Counted from the first letter of the stretch, positions 19,266 to 29,576 are shown. The stretch is 64,000 nucleotides of DNA from Catalimonadaceae bacterium JC749 (GCA_021730635.1 JAJNNC010000010.1:186001-250000), one strand, 5' to 3'. A program made the numbers and translations. Notes: generated by a model not told the origin, from the sequence alone.

Positions 19266-19308
19266 GCGTTCGTAAAAGCAAAGTAGTTTGAACGTTCAAA
19301 TAGAACGC
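19266..19308. repeat. Nested palindromes upstream of the surface-protein operon
   Basis: A perfect 14-base palindrome, TTTGAACGTTCAAA at 19287-19300, lies inside an outer pair GCGTTC (19266-19271) and GAACGC (19303-19308). All of it lies 68-110 bases before the leftward operon start at 19198 and just after the small lipoprotein gene. It could be an operator or an RNA hairpin ending the lipoprotein transcript. No T-tract is present, so an operator is slightly favoured. Confidence 0.5.
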
Positions 19309-19309
19309 A

Positions 19310-19624
19310 CTACCCAATGACTTTCAATGTATCGATAATATACCGCATAGTATCTAATCCATAAAAAGAGACTGTGCCATCTTCGTTGGTGGTAGCAGTA
19401 TGTAAAGGTGTTTTACTAAGTGTTCCGTTTTCAGAAATGTATAGCTTTACCAATACACCTGTTTCCGGTTGAAAAGTAGGAGACTCCTGTGACCAGGTCA
19501 TTGTATTCAATATTGTTACTCCCAGAGATAAGGTAGGTTTCAGATTTTCTTCGTCTTCCGAACAGCCAAAACTTGCAAGCGTGATAACCAATAAGCAATA
19601 AAATAAGGGATTGATTTTCTTCAT
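19310..19624 (-). CDS. Small lipoprotein, function unknown
   Basis: A 104-residue protein with a lipoprotein signal (LASFGC, Cys21) followed by an acidic SEDEEN linker. The mature part predicts a beta-sandwich with TGVLVKLYISENGTLS and TNEDGTVSFYGL, similar in style to transthyretin-like or carboxypeptidase-regulatory domains found in surface proteins. It precedes the SprB-repeat gene on the same strand, with 111 bases between that include a palindrome. A role as surface accessory is inferred only from position. Confidence 0.75.
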   Translation of the reverse strand: MKKINPLFYCLLVITLASFGCSEDEENLKPTLSLGVTILNTMTWSQESPTFQPETGVLVKLYISENGTLSKTPLHTATTNEDGTVSFYGLDTMRYIIDTLKVIG

Positions 19625-19771
19625 TTTAAATCATTTTAAGTTTTACCATGCAGCAAAACTATCCCTTAAGAACGCTAATAGCAGGCAAATTTTTTAGAGA
19701 ATATCACTTTGTGCTATATTGATAAAATTTAATATAATATTATAAAAGTTATAATTTTGGAACGAATTGTT

Positions 19772-20713
19772 TTAGTAAATATCTCTTTTTAGCTGATAAT
19801 CAGGATGAGCTGTTAACCACTCTTTAGCAGCATGTAAAGCGGCTGTATAATCCTGAGTCTCTACATCTCCTCCGGCAGAAAGTTGTATGGGGAAATCCTG
19901 AATATACGGTGTAATTAACTCCAGAATACGGTAGGCACAGCTGATCTGCCCGCTACTCTCCGGATCAGCCACTGAACAATTTTGGTCTTCGTTCCACAAC
20001 TGCTCCTGCAAATATGCAAAACTTTCTGGCTGTCGGATATAGGCCAGCCCCGGTAACAACTCATACACCACCTCATCATTTACAGGAAATTGTTCCACTT
20101 TACGCACACAGTAGGCAATCGCTTTGGGTTCTCCCATACGGGCCAGCGCCAGGTGCAGGTTCCATTTCTCTATTACATTGAGGGTGGCCGATTGAAACTG
20201 TAGTAAGTGCATCATAAAAGGAGCAATGGGCATCAGTTCCAGGTAACCGGCTACCAATACCAAGGCCGCCAGGGTAGCTTTCTGTTGCCGGATGGCCTGT
20301 TCCAGCAAGTCTTTACTCTCCTGGTTAAAGCTACTTTTTGGGTACTGCTTTAACTTACCGGCTACCCACTGCTGCAAACCAGGATCATTATCCTGCAGGC
20401 CTCTCATGAGCTGGCCCACCGCCTGTGTTTTTACTACTATACTACCAGTCCGTAATCCTAGTTCATGGGTGAATACATAGGCAGCCTGCCGCACTTCCTG
20501 CAAGCTGTCGGTTCGGTAAGCCGACAGGGTGATCAACAACTGTTTTGCTTCATCCTCCTTCAGAACAGGCAGCGCAGGGGGTGAGACAGCCTGCTGCTGC
20601 TGCAATTGCTGTAAGTATTGTGTTACCTGGGTCTGTATATTTTGAGCAGGCAGAAAATGATGCCCCAAGCATAAGAGCGCAATAAGAAGGAAATGGAATA
20701 AAGGAATTTTCAT
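19772..20713 (-). CDS. Secreted helical-repeat (HEAT-like) protein
   Basis: The ATG at 20713 is chosen because it opens directly into a signal peptide (MKIPLFHFLLIALLCLGHH, cleavage after LPAQ); a GTG 39 bases upstream is less likely. The mature 290 residues are almost wholly alpha-helical with a Gln-rich first stretch and recurring helix pairs (LMRGLQDNDPGLQQWV, LHLALARMGEPKAIAYCV), which suggests HEAT-type repeats and protein binding. No catalytic motif is seen and I do not recognise a named family. Standalone gene. Confidence 0.7.
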   Translation of the reverse strand: MKIPLFHFLLIALLCLGHHFLPAQNIQTQVTQYLQQLQQQQAVSPPALPVLKEDEAKQLLITLSAYRTDSLQEVRQAAYVFTHELGLRTGSIVVKTQAVGQLMRGLQDNDPGLQQWVAGKLKQYPKSSFNQESKDLLEQAIRQQKATLAALVLVAGYLELMPIAPFMMHLLQFQSATLNVIEKWNLHLALARMGEPKAIAYCVRKVEQFPVNDEVVYELLPGLAYIRQPESFAYLQEQLWNEDQNCSVADPESSGQISCAYRILELITPYIQDFPIQLSAGGDVETQDYTAALHAAKEWLTAHPDYQLKRDIY

Positions 20714-21178
20714 TGGATCGGATTTAGCTGCTTTTGGTATATACTTTCTCACATGAATATGATGATTAACAAAACAAAAATGTGACCAACGGTAGCCTCA
20801 CCTTGTTTCATTCCCTTACTGAATGGAAGCCATGTAGGAATTGTCCCGGATTTGTAGAGCAACAATCCAACTAGTGGAAGTGAACGCTCCATGTCAGATT
20901 AATTTCAAAAATTCTGGAGGTTAGCCTATGACAACAAAGTTACCTTAAATTTCTCCAGACCTCATAGGGCCATTGATTGTCAAACACACGAAGAAGTACA
21001 AGGCAGCATACAAAACACCGCTAATTTTCCAGGGAAAGTAAGTGTTTACGATATTTATAAATTCTAATTGGAAAGGGGTAGACATTAATAAATTTGTTTT
21101 TATATTAAAAAAAAGTAACCTTAATTAGTAATTTTCAATCAACGGACTAAAATACAAGAATATTCCCTGACCTGCTCT
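20714..21178. other. Intergenic region before the sigma factor gene
   Basis: AT-rich, with no coding frame. TCTGGAG and CTCCAGA near 20913-20965 could pair over a long loop. A candidate promoter lies at 21089-21096. Confidence 0.4.
21089..21096 (+). promoter_or_regulatory. Candidate -7 element of the sigma/FecR operon
   Basis: TAAATTTG matches TAnnTTTG. An ATTG, a near match to the -33 TTTG, ends 18 bases upstream at 21070. The start codon is 83 bases downstream. Confidence 0.4.
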
Positions 21179-21775
21179 ATGGAAAATCAACGCGAATCGG
21201 TAATATGGCAAAAGCTTAAAAAGGGTGATACACAGGCTCTGGATTATTTCTACGATACTCACATCCAGTCAATGTATAACTATGGGAGAAAAATCACTGA
21301 TCACGAGGCTGTCATCAAAGACTGCATTCAGGATTTGTTCGTTGATATATGGAAAAACAGGCAGACTTTGCCTCATCCTCGCTCCCCTAAATTTTATTTA
21401 CTGAAGGCACTGCGTTATAAAATTATCTACCAATTGAAGAAAGAAAAAAGGCAGTTACAGACAGCTTATCTTTCACACGAAAAAATTTCCGCCCAAGTCC
21501 CTTCCCATGAGTTTAACCTGATCGCAAAACAGCTTTCGGAAGAAAAAAGACGACATCTTCTGAAAGGACTAAAAAAACTTTCCAACCGCCAAAGAGAGGC
21601 TATCGTTTTAAAATTTTACGAAGAACTTAGTTACGAAGAAATTGCTGCAATCATGGGTATTAATTCCCAGTCGGTATATAATCTTATTCATCAGTCTATA
21701 CACATGCTGAAGAAATATCTGGCAGTGGAAATTAGCTTTTTAGCGGCACAACTGTTCCTTCAAGTCCTCTTCTGA
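21179..21775 (+). CDS. ECF RNA polymerase sigma factor (Bacteroidota SusC-linked type)
   Basis: A 198-residue ECF factor. The sigma2 region is IQDLFVDIWKNRQTLPHP, preceded by a helix binding the core enzyme. The sigma4 helix-turn-helix is LSNRQREAIVLKFYEELSYEE with IMGINSQSVYNLIHQ. It is followed 187 bases later by a FecR-type anti-sigma gene and then SusC, the standard trans-envelope arrangement. When SusC imports its glycan, the STN domain signals through FecR and frees this factor to transcribe the locus. The gene end, LAAQLFLQVLF, is hydrophobic as in many relatives. Confidence 0.93.
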   Translation: MENQRESVIWQKLKKGDTQALDYFYDTHIQSMYNYGRKITDHEAVIKDCIQDLFVDIWKNRQTLPHPRSPKFYLLKALRYKIIYQLKKEKRQLQTAYLSHEKISAQVPSHEFNLIAKQLSEEKRRHLLKGLKKLSNRQREAIVLKFYEELSYEEIAAIMGINSQSVYNLIHQSIHMLKKYLAVEISFLAAQLFLQVLF

Positions 21776-21962
21776 TGATCCTCCGGTTCACAATTTAATT
21801 GATATTGAATTGTCAATAATTTTTGACATCTTTTAAAAATATTTCAACTTTTTGCGTCAGCAGCCATATCAATCATAAATATCAAAAGTTTTTGAAATTT
21901 TTCCAGTAGAAAGTCATGGTCACACTACACTGCTCAGTAAAAGGTGATACCACAACTTTACT

Positions 21963-23006
21963 ATGGATTACACACATTACCAGCTTGAAGATTTTGTGCT
22001 GGATCATGATTTTCAGCAATGGGTTTATCGGCCTGGTCCGGAAGCAGATCAATTCTGGAAAAACTACATAGTGCAGCATCCGGAAAAAGAGCCGCTACTT
22101 GAACAGGCTCGTCAGATTTTGCTAACGCTACGATTGGACCAGCATCATTTAGAAGCTTCTGAAGTTCAGCAGTTAAAAGCATCAATCCACGAAAAAATAG
22201 CTGAAACGGAAGAGGCAACCATCTATTCGGAACCTTCGCATGTCCGGTTAGCCAGGCAGGGTTTTCAGGTCTGGTTGAAACGTGCGGCTGTGTTTATCGG
22301 TTTTTTACTGGCAGGTTCTCTGCTCTTTTGGTTCCTGTCTCTCCCTGAAGAGATGAAGTATACCACTGGTTTTAACGAGACGAAAACCATACTGCTGCCG
22401 GATAGTTCTACAGTGATTCTGAATGCCAACACCGTGTTGTCTATGAAAGGCGAATGGGAGAAAGCATCGGAGCGAGTCGTCAATCTGGAGGGAGAAGCAT
22501 TCTTCCAGGTAAAGGAAAAACCTCATCTCGGCCATCAGAAGTTTATTGTAAATACTGAAAACGCAAGCGTTGAAGTACTGGGCACTGAGTTTAATGTCAA
22601 CAACCGCCGTCAGAAGACAGAAGTTGTCCTTCGCTCCGGTAAAGTAAAGCTTTCCAATCATCTCATCCAGGACAAGGATGTATACATGGAGCCTGGGGAA
22701 CTGGCTGCTCTTTCCATCGAACGACCAGAAATCATACAGCAAAAAGTTGAGCCTGAGAAATATATTTCCTGGATCAATAATAAGCTGATACTGGATAATA
22801 CCTCATTACAGACGGTAGCAGAATTACTTGAGGATCATTATGGCTTTGAAGTAGTGATAGAAGACCCCCAACAGTCTGAGCGAAAATTTTCAGCTACTAC
22901 TACCCTTACACTGGATGATGTGGATATGCTGCTGGACCTGATTGAAAAATCATTTAATGTACAGGTGACTAAAAACGGCAAGCAAATTCTCATCAGAGAT
23001 GAGTAA
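21963..23006 (+). CDS. FecR-family anti-sigma factor
   Basis: A 347-residue inner-membrane regulator. The N-terminal cytoplasmic part (about 1-95) would bind the sigma factor. One membrane segment at about 103-122 (AVFIGFLLAGSLLFWFL) is followed by the periplasmic FecR domain (TILLPDSSTVILNANTVL, VEVLGTEFNV, GKVKL) and a C-terminal DUF4974 domain that contacts the STN domain of SusC (DNTSLQTVAELLEDHYGF). It lies between the sigma factor and SusC genes, which fixes its role in signalling glycan uptake. Confidence 0.94.
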   Translation: MDYTHYQLEDFVLDHDFQQWVYRPGPEADQFWKNYIVQHPEKEPLLEQARQILLTLRLDQHHLEASEVQQLKASIHEKIAETEEATIYSEPSHVRLARQGFQVWLKRAAVFIGFLLAGSLLFWFLSLPEEMKYTTGFNETKTILLPDSSTVILNANTVLSMKGEWEKASERVVNLEGEAFFQVKEKPHLGHQKFIVNTENASVEVLGTEFNVNNRRQKTEVVLRSGKVKLSNHLIQDKDVYMEPGELAALSIERPEIIQQKVEPEKYISWINNKLILDNTSLQTVAELLEDHYGFEVVIEDPQQSERKFSATTTLTLDDVDMLLDLIEKSFNVQVTKNGKQILIRDE

Positions 23007-23054
23007 AGCAGGTAGCTAGGCAACAGATAATAATATACTTAACCATCATATACT

Positions 23055-26000
23055 ATGAAATACAATATACAACACTTAAAAGAAAGTTGTGGTTTGCGGC
23101 TACCCTATACTATATGGGGACTATTAGTACTACTCTTTTTTCTCATTCCTGATGAAAGTTTCTCACAGAAGTTTATCGCGGTGAATGAAAATGACGAAAC
23201 TGAGAAGCTGAGTTCTAACGAATCGCAAGACAGTGATCAACAATCACTGAAGCAGTTCTTGGATCAGCTAGGGCGCCTCAATCAGGTAAGCTTTGTTTTT
23301 GAGGATAAGCTTATTGAGAACAGGTATGTGAAAGAAAACCCTACAGTGGCCTCAGACACTGAGGAACTTCGGCAAGCACTGACCAACCTGCTGGAGCCCT
23401 TGGGCCTTAAGTTTGAAATATCCGGTAACTTTTATGTGATACAGCCCAAAGAGAAAGAAGCAGCTAAAAAGGTGGATAAGATAAAAATGAAAGTCATTCC
23501 TGAGGGCAAAGAAGGGGCTTCTTCCTACCAGTTGCAAAGATTAGAAAAAATGGCTGTGAAGCTGCAGGTCAAATTGGAGAAAACCATAAGAGGGCAGGTA
23601 ACAGACGAAAATAATGCCCCCCTTCCCGGTGTAAATATCATTGTACAAAATACTACTATCGGAACCGTATCGGATATAGACGGTAACTACCGCCTTACTG
23701 TACCGGACGATGCCTCTACACTGGTTTTTACATCGGTAGGTTATATGCGTGAAGAGGTAGAGATCAATAACCGGAACGTGATTAACTTATCCATGCTACC
23801 CGATATACAATCACTTTCTGAAGTAGTGGTGGTTGGTTACGGTACGGTGAAAAAAAGTGACCTTACCGGATCAGTGACTTCCCTCAAAGCGGAAGAACTC
23901 AACCAGGGCGTAAACACTTCAGTGGACCAGTTACTGAAAGGCAAAGCAGCAGGCGTCAATGTGGTACAAAACAGCTCAGAACCTGGTGGAGGTGTATCTA
24001 TCAGTATCCGGGGAGCCAGCTCCATCAATGCAGGTACCGGCCCCTTATATGTGATAGATGGCTTGCCGATTGACAATGCAGCACTCACCGGAGGGTCAGG
24101 AGGTGGTTACCCCGACATACGTACGCCTACAAATCCATTGAGCTCTATCAACCCTAGCGATATAGAGTCTATAGAGGTACTCAAAGATGCGTCCGCTACT
24201 GCTATTTATGGATCAAGGGGAGCCAATGGTGTTATTCTCATTTCGACCAAGAAAGGGCGTAAAGGAGAAATGCAGATCAATTATGACGGATATGTTGGAA
24301 TACAAAATGTAATCCAGAAATTGGACTTACTCACGCCTGAGGAATATCAAACGGTGTTAAATGATCTGATTGATAATGGAGGAGGTTTACCCGAGCAGCG
24401 TGTTACGGAGATAATTGACGGAGGTACTGACTGGCAGGATGAAATTTTTCGCACCAATGCTCCAGTACAAAATCATAATCTCTCTTTTTCCGGTGGGTCA
24501 GAAAGAACAAAATATTTTGCTTCGCTCAACTACTTCAATCAGCAGGGAGTGGTCGTCAGCTCAGCTTTTAAGCGCTATAGTGGACGCCTCAATTTAGAGT
24601 CAGAATTCTCAGACAAGTTTAGCATAGGCTTAAACCTGAATACTTCTTATAATAACAATGACCTGGTTCCGGCACAGTCTTTCGGGGTGAATGAAAATAA
24701 CGGCACCTTGTATGCTGCCTACAATTTTGACCCTACCTTACCAGTCAAAGACGAGAATGGCGATTACGTCATCTCAGAATTTATTTCAATTGATAATCCT
24801 TTGGCGCTGGCTTATGGTAAAAATGCTATGGTGGAAAGCTACCGTACCTTTGCTACCGTGTTTGGAAATTATCAGGTGCTTCCCTCTCTAGCCTTCAAAT
24901 TGAATGTAGGCACTGATATTACTAACCAAAGGAAAGACATCTATGTGAACCGTCTGACAAAAGATGGTTTGGCCAACAATGGTATTGCTACTGTCCTGCA
25001 GGATTTAAGCTCCAATTATCTGGTGGAAGGTACTGCCACTTATGATAAGACCATAGATATCCATCATCTGAATGTACTGGCAGGGGTCACCGCTCAAAAG
25101 TTTACGCGGAATTCAACGAATATGAACGGAAGTAATTTTCCTTCCGATGCTACCGGTACTTTTAACGTAGGGCTGGGAGACCCAACCCAGTACAACATAG
25201 GTAGCTTTAAAGCTGCCAACAGTCTTCAATCCTACATAGGCCGTGTCAACTATTCTTTACTGGATAAATACCTGTTAACGGCTACGTTACGAATCGATGG
25301 CTCCTCACGTTTTGGTGAGAACAATAAATTCGGATATTTCCCTTCTGCGGCATTTGCCTGGAAGCTCAAGGAAGAAGCTTTTATGGCGGGTGTAGAACCG
25401 ATCAGTACCTTGAAATTCAGGGCCAGCTGGGGGCAGACAGGTAACCAGGAAATCGGTAATTATCTCTCTCTCACCACCTTCGGACAAGGGCCTACCGCAG
25501 TACTTAACGATCAGCAGGTTTCTACCACTGACCCATCCCGATTGGCGAATCCTGACCTGAAGTGGGAGACTACTGAGCAGTGGGATATAGGCTTTGACTT
25601 TGGATTTATAAAAGACCGCATATATGGTAGTGTAGATTATTATAACAAATCTACTTTTGACATGCTATTGGCATTGCCAGTGCCTACTTCTACCGGCTAT
25701 ACAAATCGTCTTACCAATGTAGGAAGTATCAAAAATACAGGCTTTGAAATTACGATTAACTCAGTCAATGTGGAAGGTGACTTTTCCTGGAATACCAATT
25801 TCAACCTGGCTACCGTGAAAAATGTAGTAACAGACCTTGGTGGAATCCCACGAATTGTCGCTGGAAATGCAGGTTTTACCAGTCAGCTTAGAATCATTGA
25901 GGAAGGAAAAACCCTCAACTCGTTTTATGGCTATCAGATAGATGGCATCTGGCAGGAAGGGGATAATTTTGAGCAGACTACAGATCCCGTACAACCGGGA

Positions 26001-26567
26001 GCCCTAAAGTTCAGAAATATAAATGGGGATAGTACCGTAAACGCGGATGACCGGGTGATTCTGGGCAATTCCTTTCCCGATGTGACGATAGGTTTTGGAA
26101 ATACTTTTACTTATAAAGGCTTCAACCTGTATGTTTTTGTTGAAGGCGTCAAAGGAATCAGCATGTTGAACAATAACCTGGTGGATTCTTATTTTCCTAT
26201 CAACTTTCGAAGAAACAAATTTGCCGAACCTTATCTGAATCGCTGGACACCGGAAAACCCTTCCACTGTGTATCCTTCTTTCATTGACCCCACGGCACAG
26301 GGACAGAAGCAGGTGAATTCTTATACCGTACAGGATGCTTCTTACCTCCGACTGAAGACCATTTCGTTGAGCTATAACCTGCCAGAATTCAGCGACCTCA
26401 TTCGCACTGCTACCGTGTATTTTACTGCCGATAATTTATTCACCCTTACTAATTATGATGGTTTGGATCCGGCAGTCAATCCCAATGGAAATTTTGATAT
26501 CAGAATAGATTATAACGCTTATCCTACTACCACCAACTTCCTGTTAGGTGTAAGGTTGGGCCTTTAA
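23055..26567 (+). CDS. SusC/RagA TonB-dependent transducer with STN domain
   Basis: A 1170-residue outer-membrane importer. After the signal peptide, an STN/secretin-TonB domain (about 70-130, LNQVSFVFEDKLI, LGLKFEISGNFYVIQ) takes part in signalling to FecR. A carboxypeptidase-regulatory domain (about 175-250, IRGQVTDENNAPLPGVNI) follows, then the SusC signature LSEVVVVGYGTVKKSDLTGS at the TonB box. The plug and 22-strand barrel come last. Two SusD genes follow but only this one SusC is present. It presumably moves sulfated oligosaccharides across the outer membrane, a substrate inferred from the sulfatases behind it. Confidence 0.95.
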   Translation: MKYNIQHLKESCGLRLPYTIWGLLVLLFFLIPDESFSQKFIAVNENDETEKLSSNESQDSDQQSLKQFLDQLGRLNQVSFVFEDKLIENRYVKENPTVASDTEELRQALTNLLEPLGLKFEISGNFYVIQPKEKEAAKKVDKIKMKVIPEGKEGASSYQLQRLEKMAVKLQVKLEKTIRGQVTDENNAPLPGVNIIVQNTTIGTVSDIDGNYRLTVPDDASTLVFTSVGYMREEVEINNRNVINLSMLPDIQSLSEVVVVGYGTVKKSDLTGSVTSLKAEELNQGVNTSVDQLLKGKAAGVNVVQNSSEPGGGVSISIRGASSINAGTGPLYVIDGLPIDNAALTGGSGGGYPDIRTPTNPLSSINPSDIESIEVLKDASATAIYGSRGANGVILISTKKGRKGEMQINYDGYVGIQNVIQKLDLLTPEEYQTVLNDLIDNGGGLPEQRVTEIIDGGTDWQDEIFRTNAPVQNHNLSFSGGSERTKYFASLNYFNQQGVVVSSAFKRYSGRLNLESEFSDKFSIGLNLNTSYNNNDLVPAQSFGVNENNGTLYAAYNFDPTLPVKDENGDYVISEFISIDNPLALAYGKNAMVESYRTFATVFGNYQVLPSLAFKLNVGTDITNQRKDIYVNRLTKDGLANNGIATVLQDLSSNYLVEGTATYDKTIDIHHLNVLAGVTAQKFTRNSTNMNGSNFPSDATGTFNVGLGDPTQYNIGSFKAANSLQSYIGRVNYSLLDKYLLTATLRIDGSSRFGENNKFGYFPSAAFAWKLKEEAFMAGVEPISTLKFRASWGQTGNQEIGNYLSLTTFGQGPTAVLNDQQVSTTDPSRLANPDLKWETTEQWDIGFDFGFIKDRIYGSVDYYNKSTFDMLLALPVPTSTGYTNRLTNVGSIKNTGFEITINSVNVEGDFSWNTNFNLATVKNVVTDLGGIPRIVAGNAGFTSQLRIIEEGKTLNSFYGYQIDGIWQEGDNFEQTTDPVQPGALKFRNINGDSTVNADDRVILGNSFPDVTIGFGNTFTYKGFNLYVFVEGVKGISMLNNNLVDSYFPINFRRNKFAEPYLNRWTPENPSTVYPSFIDPTAQGQKQVNSYTVQDASYLRLKTISLSYNLPEFSDLIRTATVYFTADNLFTLTNYDGLDPAVNPNGNFDIRIDYNAYPTTTNFLLGVRLGL

Positions 26568-26579
26568 ACGATAGATGCT

Positions 26580-28040
26580 ATGAAAAAGAAACTAACACCA
26601 GGTCTTCTTCTTTTTGCTGTTCTCTCGTTTTGCTTCAGCGGATGTGAAGAGCCATTAAAAGAGGAAGTATATTCACAACTTGCCCCTGAAAATTTTCTGA
26701 CCACTGAAGAAGGTGTTCGGTCAGTTTTGTTTGCTGCGTATGCTGAGCAATCCATCATAGGAAATCGTGGTAATTTCATTATACATGCCGAAGAGTGGTG
26801 TACCGATATTGAATGGGAAACGGGAGGGGGTGCTAACAGAACGGCAACCTTGTTTATCAATTTTACCTGGGATCCTTCCACAGATATTCTGTTCGATATG
26901 TGGCAACCCCAGTACCGTGCCATCAGGAACGCGAATCTGGTACTGGAGAATTTAGACGATGCAAGCATTTCCGAAGAAGCAAAAAGCCTGTATGCCGCTG
27001 AAGCAAAGTTTATACGGGCTTTAAGCTATACTCGTCTGTTTAACTGGTTTGGGCCTATACCTTTAAGAACCAGCAGCGAAGAGGATTTGGAATTGAGCAG
27101 GGCCAGCGCGGAAGAAATACAATCCTTTGTAGCGTCAGAATTGCTGGCCGCCATTCCTGTTCTTCCCGAACCCGGTAATGAGGCAGCCTACGGAAGAGCG
27201 ACCAGTGGAGCGGCTCGTGCCTTGCTGGCTAAATTTTATTTAAATACCAAACAATGGCAAAAAGCCGCTGACATGGCTCAGGAGGTCATTGCTATGGGAA
27301 CCTATGCCTTATATCCGGTCTATGAAGATTTGTTTAAGGTACAAAACGAACAGAACAGCGAGTTTATCTTCGTGAATACTGCTATTCCTGATGGTCCAGG
27401 CAATGAGCATATGAACGGTGCTTTTCCTATTGGATTTGCCAAAGATCCCCGCACAGGATTATCTTTTCAGAATACATGGCGTAACTGGGCCAGGCAGGAT
27501 AGATTATGGGATGGCTTTTATCAGTCTTTTAGCCCTGACGATCAGCGGGCTCATCTGATTATGAAAACCTACATCAATAATGCAGGAGATACCGTATCCT
27601 TGCTCAATAACGACAATACCCGATCTTTTAAGTTCTGGCCCGATCCTAATGGATTAGGAAACGCGCATGGGAATGATTTTCCAGAGATTCGCTATGCGGA
27701 TATCTTACTTACACGGGCAGAGGCGCTCAATGCATTAAAGGGTCCTAACCAGGAGTCTATTGATTTGATGAATCAGGTTCGTAACCGGGCTGGTCTGGCC
27801 GATCTCTCAGTCAATGACTTCGCTACGCAAGAGGATCTCCAAGAACATATTCTGATGGAAAGAGGGTGGGAGTTTTACTCTGAAAGAAAAAGAAGGCAGG
27901 ATTTGATAAGAATGGATAAGTATATCCCTTTTGCTCAGAGCAGAGGAATAACCAATGCTGAACCTTACCGGATATATTTCCCCATTCCTCAGTCAGCGAT
28001 GGATTCAAACCCTAAACTGGTACAGAATGAGAGATACTGA
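26580..28040 (+). CDS. SusD/RagB glycan-binding lipoprotein, copy 1
   Basis: A 486-residue surface lipoprotein with Cys22 (FSGCEEP). The family marks are ARFIRALSY-like AEAKFIRALSYTRLFNWFG, the TPR helices (KFYLNTKQWQKAADMA) and the C-terminal DLLLTRAEAL-type block YADILLTRAEALNA with RNRAG and the RG.E.y.E..RRQDLIR stretch. It caps the SusC barrel and captures glycan. It starts 12 bases after SusC. It is clearly paralogous to the second SusD at 29642, sharing long identical stretches. Its last 14 bases overlap the next sulfatase gene. Confidence 0.95.
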   Translation: MKKKLTPGLLLFAVLSFCFSGCEEPLKEEVYSQLAPENFLTTEEGVRSVLFAAYAEQSIIGNRGNFIIHAEEWCTDIEWETGGGANRTATLFINFTWDPSTDILFDMWQPQYRAIRNANLVLENLDDASISEEAKSLYAAEAKFIRALSYTRLFNWFGPIPLRTSSEEDLELSRASAEEIQSFVASELLAAIPVLPEPGNEAAYGRATSGAARALLAKFYLNTKQWQKAADMAQEVIAMGTYALYPVYEDLFKVQNEQNSEFIFVNTAIPDGPGNEHMNGAFPIGFAKDPRTGLSFQNTWRNWARQDRLWDGFYQSFSPDDQRAHLIMKTYINNAGDTVSLLNNDNTRSFKFWPDPNGLGNAHGNDFPEIRYADILLTRAEALNALKGPNQESIDLMNQVRNRAGLADLSVNDFATQEDLQEHILMERGWEFYSERKRRQDLIRMDKYIPFAQSRGITNAEPYRIYFPIPQSAMDSNPKLVQNERY

Positions 28041-29502
28041 GAAGTTGTATAGGGTGCTTAGCTTTATTGCGCTGTCAGTAGGTATAGCCTTATTTAGCTT
28101 GCATGCACAGACTTTTGCACAAACCCATGCGCCAAATATCATCGTCATACTGGTAGATGATCAGGGATGGGGAGCCACCTCCGTCAAAATGGATGACCAT
28201 GTTCCTGCTTCGGCCAGCGATTTCTTTCAAATGTCGAACCTTGAACGCCTTGGGAAGAGAAGTGTTATCTTTTCAAAGGGATATGCTCCTCATCCCAACT
28301 GCTCTCCCTCAAGAGCCAGTCTGCTTACGGGTAAAAGTCCGGCGCAACTTCACCTAACGGATATCATAGAGCGGCATACCGGTCCTTTATATGAGGGTAA
28401 CTTTCTCATACCCCCTGAGCATATTGATCAGTTGCCTGATGAGGAAATCACGATCGCCGAGTGGATCAGGAAACATCGTGCTGAATACCAGGCAGCTCAT
28501 TTTGGCAAATGGCATTTGGGCAATGGGGGGCCTGAAAAGCATGGCTTTGATGCCAGTGACGGACCTACTGCCAATGCGGAAGGAGCCGGAAACCCTCCGG
28601 ATGATCCGAAACAAATTTTTGGTATCACCCAGCGGGGTATAGACTGGATGGAGAAACAGGTTCAGGAGGGTACTCCCTTTTACCTCCAACTTTCACATTA
28701 TGCAGTGCATTTGCCCATGGAAAGCAGCCCTGCTACCCTGGCGGAAGTCAGCACATGGTCTGAGGGCAAACGCCATACCCATGAGACGTTTGCTGGCATG
28801 ACCAAGGACCTGGATCAGGGTATCGGTATGCTATTAGACAAAGTGCGTCAGTTAGGGATTGAGGATAATACATTCATCATCTACACAAGTGATAACGGGA
28901 CTTACCCCACTACCAATCCTGGCAATGTCAATGGACCTTTGCATGGATGGAAAGCATCACTCTGGGAAGGAGGCATCCGGGTACCCTTTATGGTGGCTGG
29001 GCCTGGTATTGAAGCAGGACGAAACGATCAACGGGTAGTTGGATATGATATCTTCCCCACCATTTGCTCCTGGCTGGGCATCGATGAACTGCCCGAAGGC
29101 GTGGAAGGAGGAAGCCTCACGGATCTTTTAGCGGGAACCAGTGAAAACATAGTCAGACCACGGGATTATCTCGTATTTCATTTTCCCCATTATCAGCTAC
29201 AGAAAGCCAGCCATCCGGCCACTGCCATGTATAAAGAAAATTACAAACTACTCAGGTTTTACGAGACCGAAGAGTTACTTCTTTACGATTTGGATAATGA
29301 TTTATCGGAAAGTAAAGATATTAAAACAATACATCCGGAGATCGTAGCAGCCATGTGCCAGTCTTTAGAAAAATATTTAGGTGACATTGAGGCAGGTCTG
29401 CCTACGAGAAATAGGGAGTATCATCCGGAAAACGATCCTGGAAGAAACTATAAGCAAAGGAAATTACAGCTTATGAGAGAAGCTTACTTTATAATCAAAT
29501 AA
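28027..29502 (+). CDS. Type I sulfatase
   Basis: The ATG at 28027 is preferred: it gives a signal peptide (LSFIALSVGIALFSLHAQ) and overlaps the SusD stop by 14 bases. An upstream ATG at 27955 would place 24 extra residues before the signal. Residues APNIIVILVDDQGWG carry the Asp pair, and NCSPSRASLLTG puts the formylglycine Cys at 92. HFGKWHLGNGGPEKHGFD and YTSDNGTYP complete the active site. There is no lipobox, so it is probably periplasmic. Expected to remove sulfate from the glycan bound by the adjacent SusD. Confidence 0.93.
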   Translation: MRDTEKLYRVLSFIALSVGIALFSLHAQTFAQTHAPNIIVILVDDQGWGATSVKMDDHVPASASDFFQMSNLERLGKRSVIFSKGYAPHPNCSPSRASLLTGKSPAQLHLTDIIERHTGPLYEGNFLIPPEHIDQLPDEEITIAEWIRKHRAEYQAAHFGKWHLGNGGPEKHGFDASDGPTANAEGAGNPPDDPKQIFGITQRGIDWMEKQVQEGTPFYLQLSHYAVHLPMESSPATLAEVSTWSEGKRHTHETFAGMTKDLDQGIGMLLDKVRQLGIEDNTFIIYTSDNGTYPTTNPGNVNGPLHGWKASLWEGGIRVPFMVAGPGIEAGRNDQRVVGYDIFPTICSWLGIDELPEGVEGGSLTDLLAGTSENIVRPRDYLVFHFPHYQLQKASHPATAMYKENYKLLRFYETEELLLYDLDNDLSESKDIKTIHPEIVAAMCQSLEKYLGDIEAGLPTRNREYHPENDPGRNYKQRKLQLMREAYFIIK

Positions 29503-29576
29503 GCAATCTGACACAATTACTTTAAAACGAAATTAATTGTAAATTATTGATTATCATATATTTATGCAATCATTAA

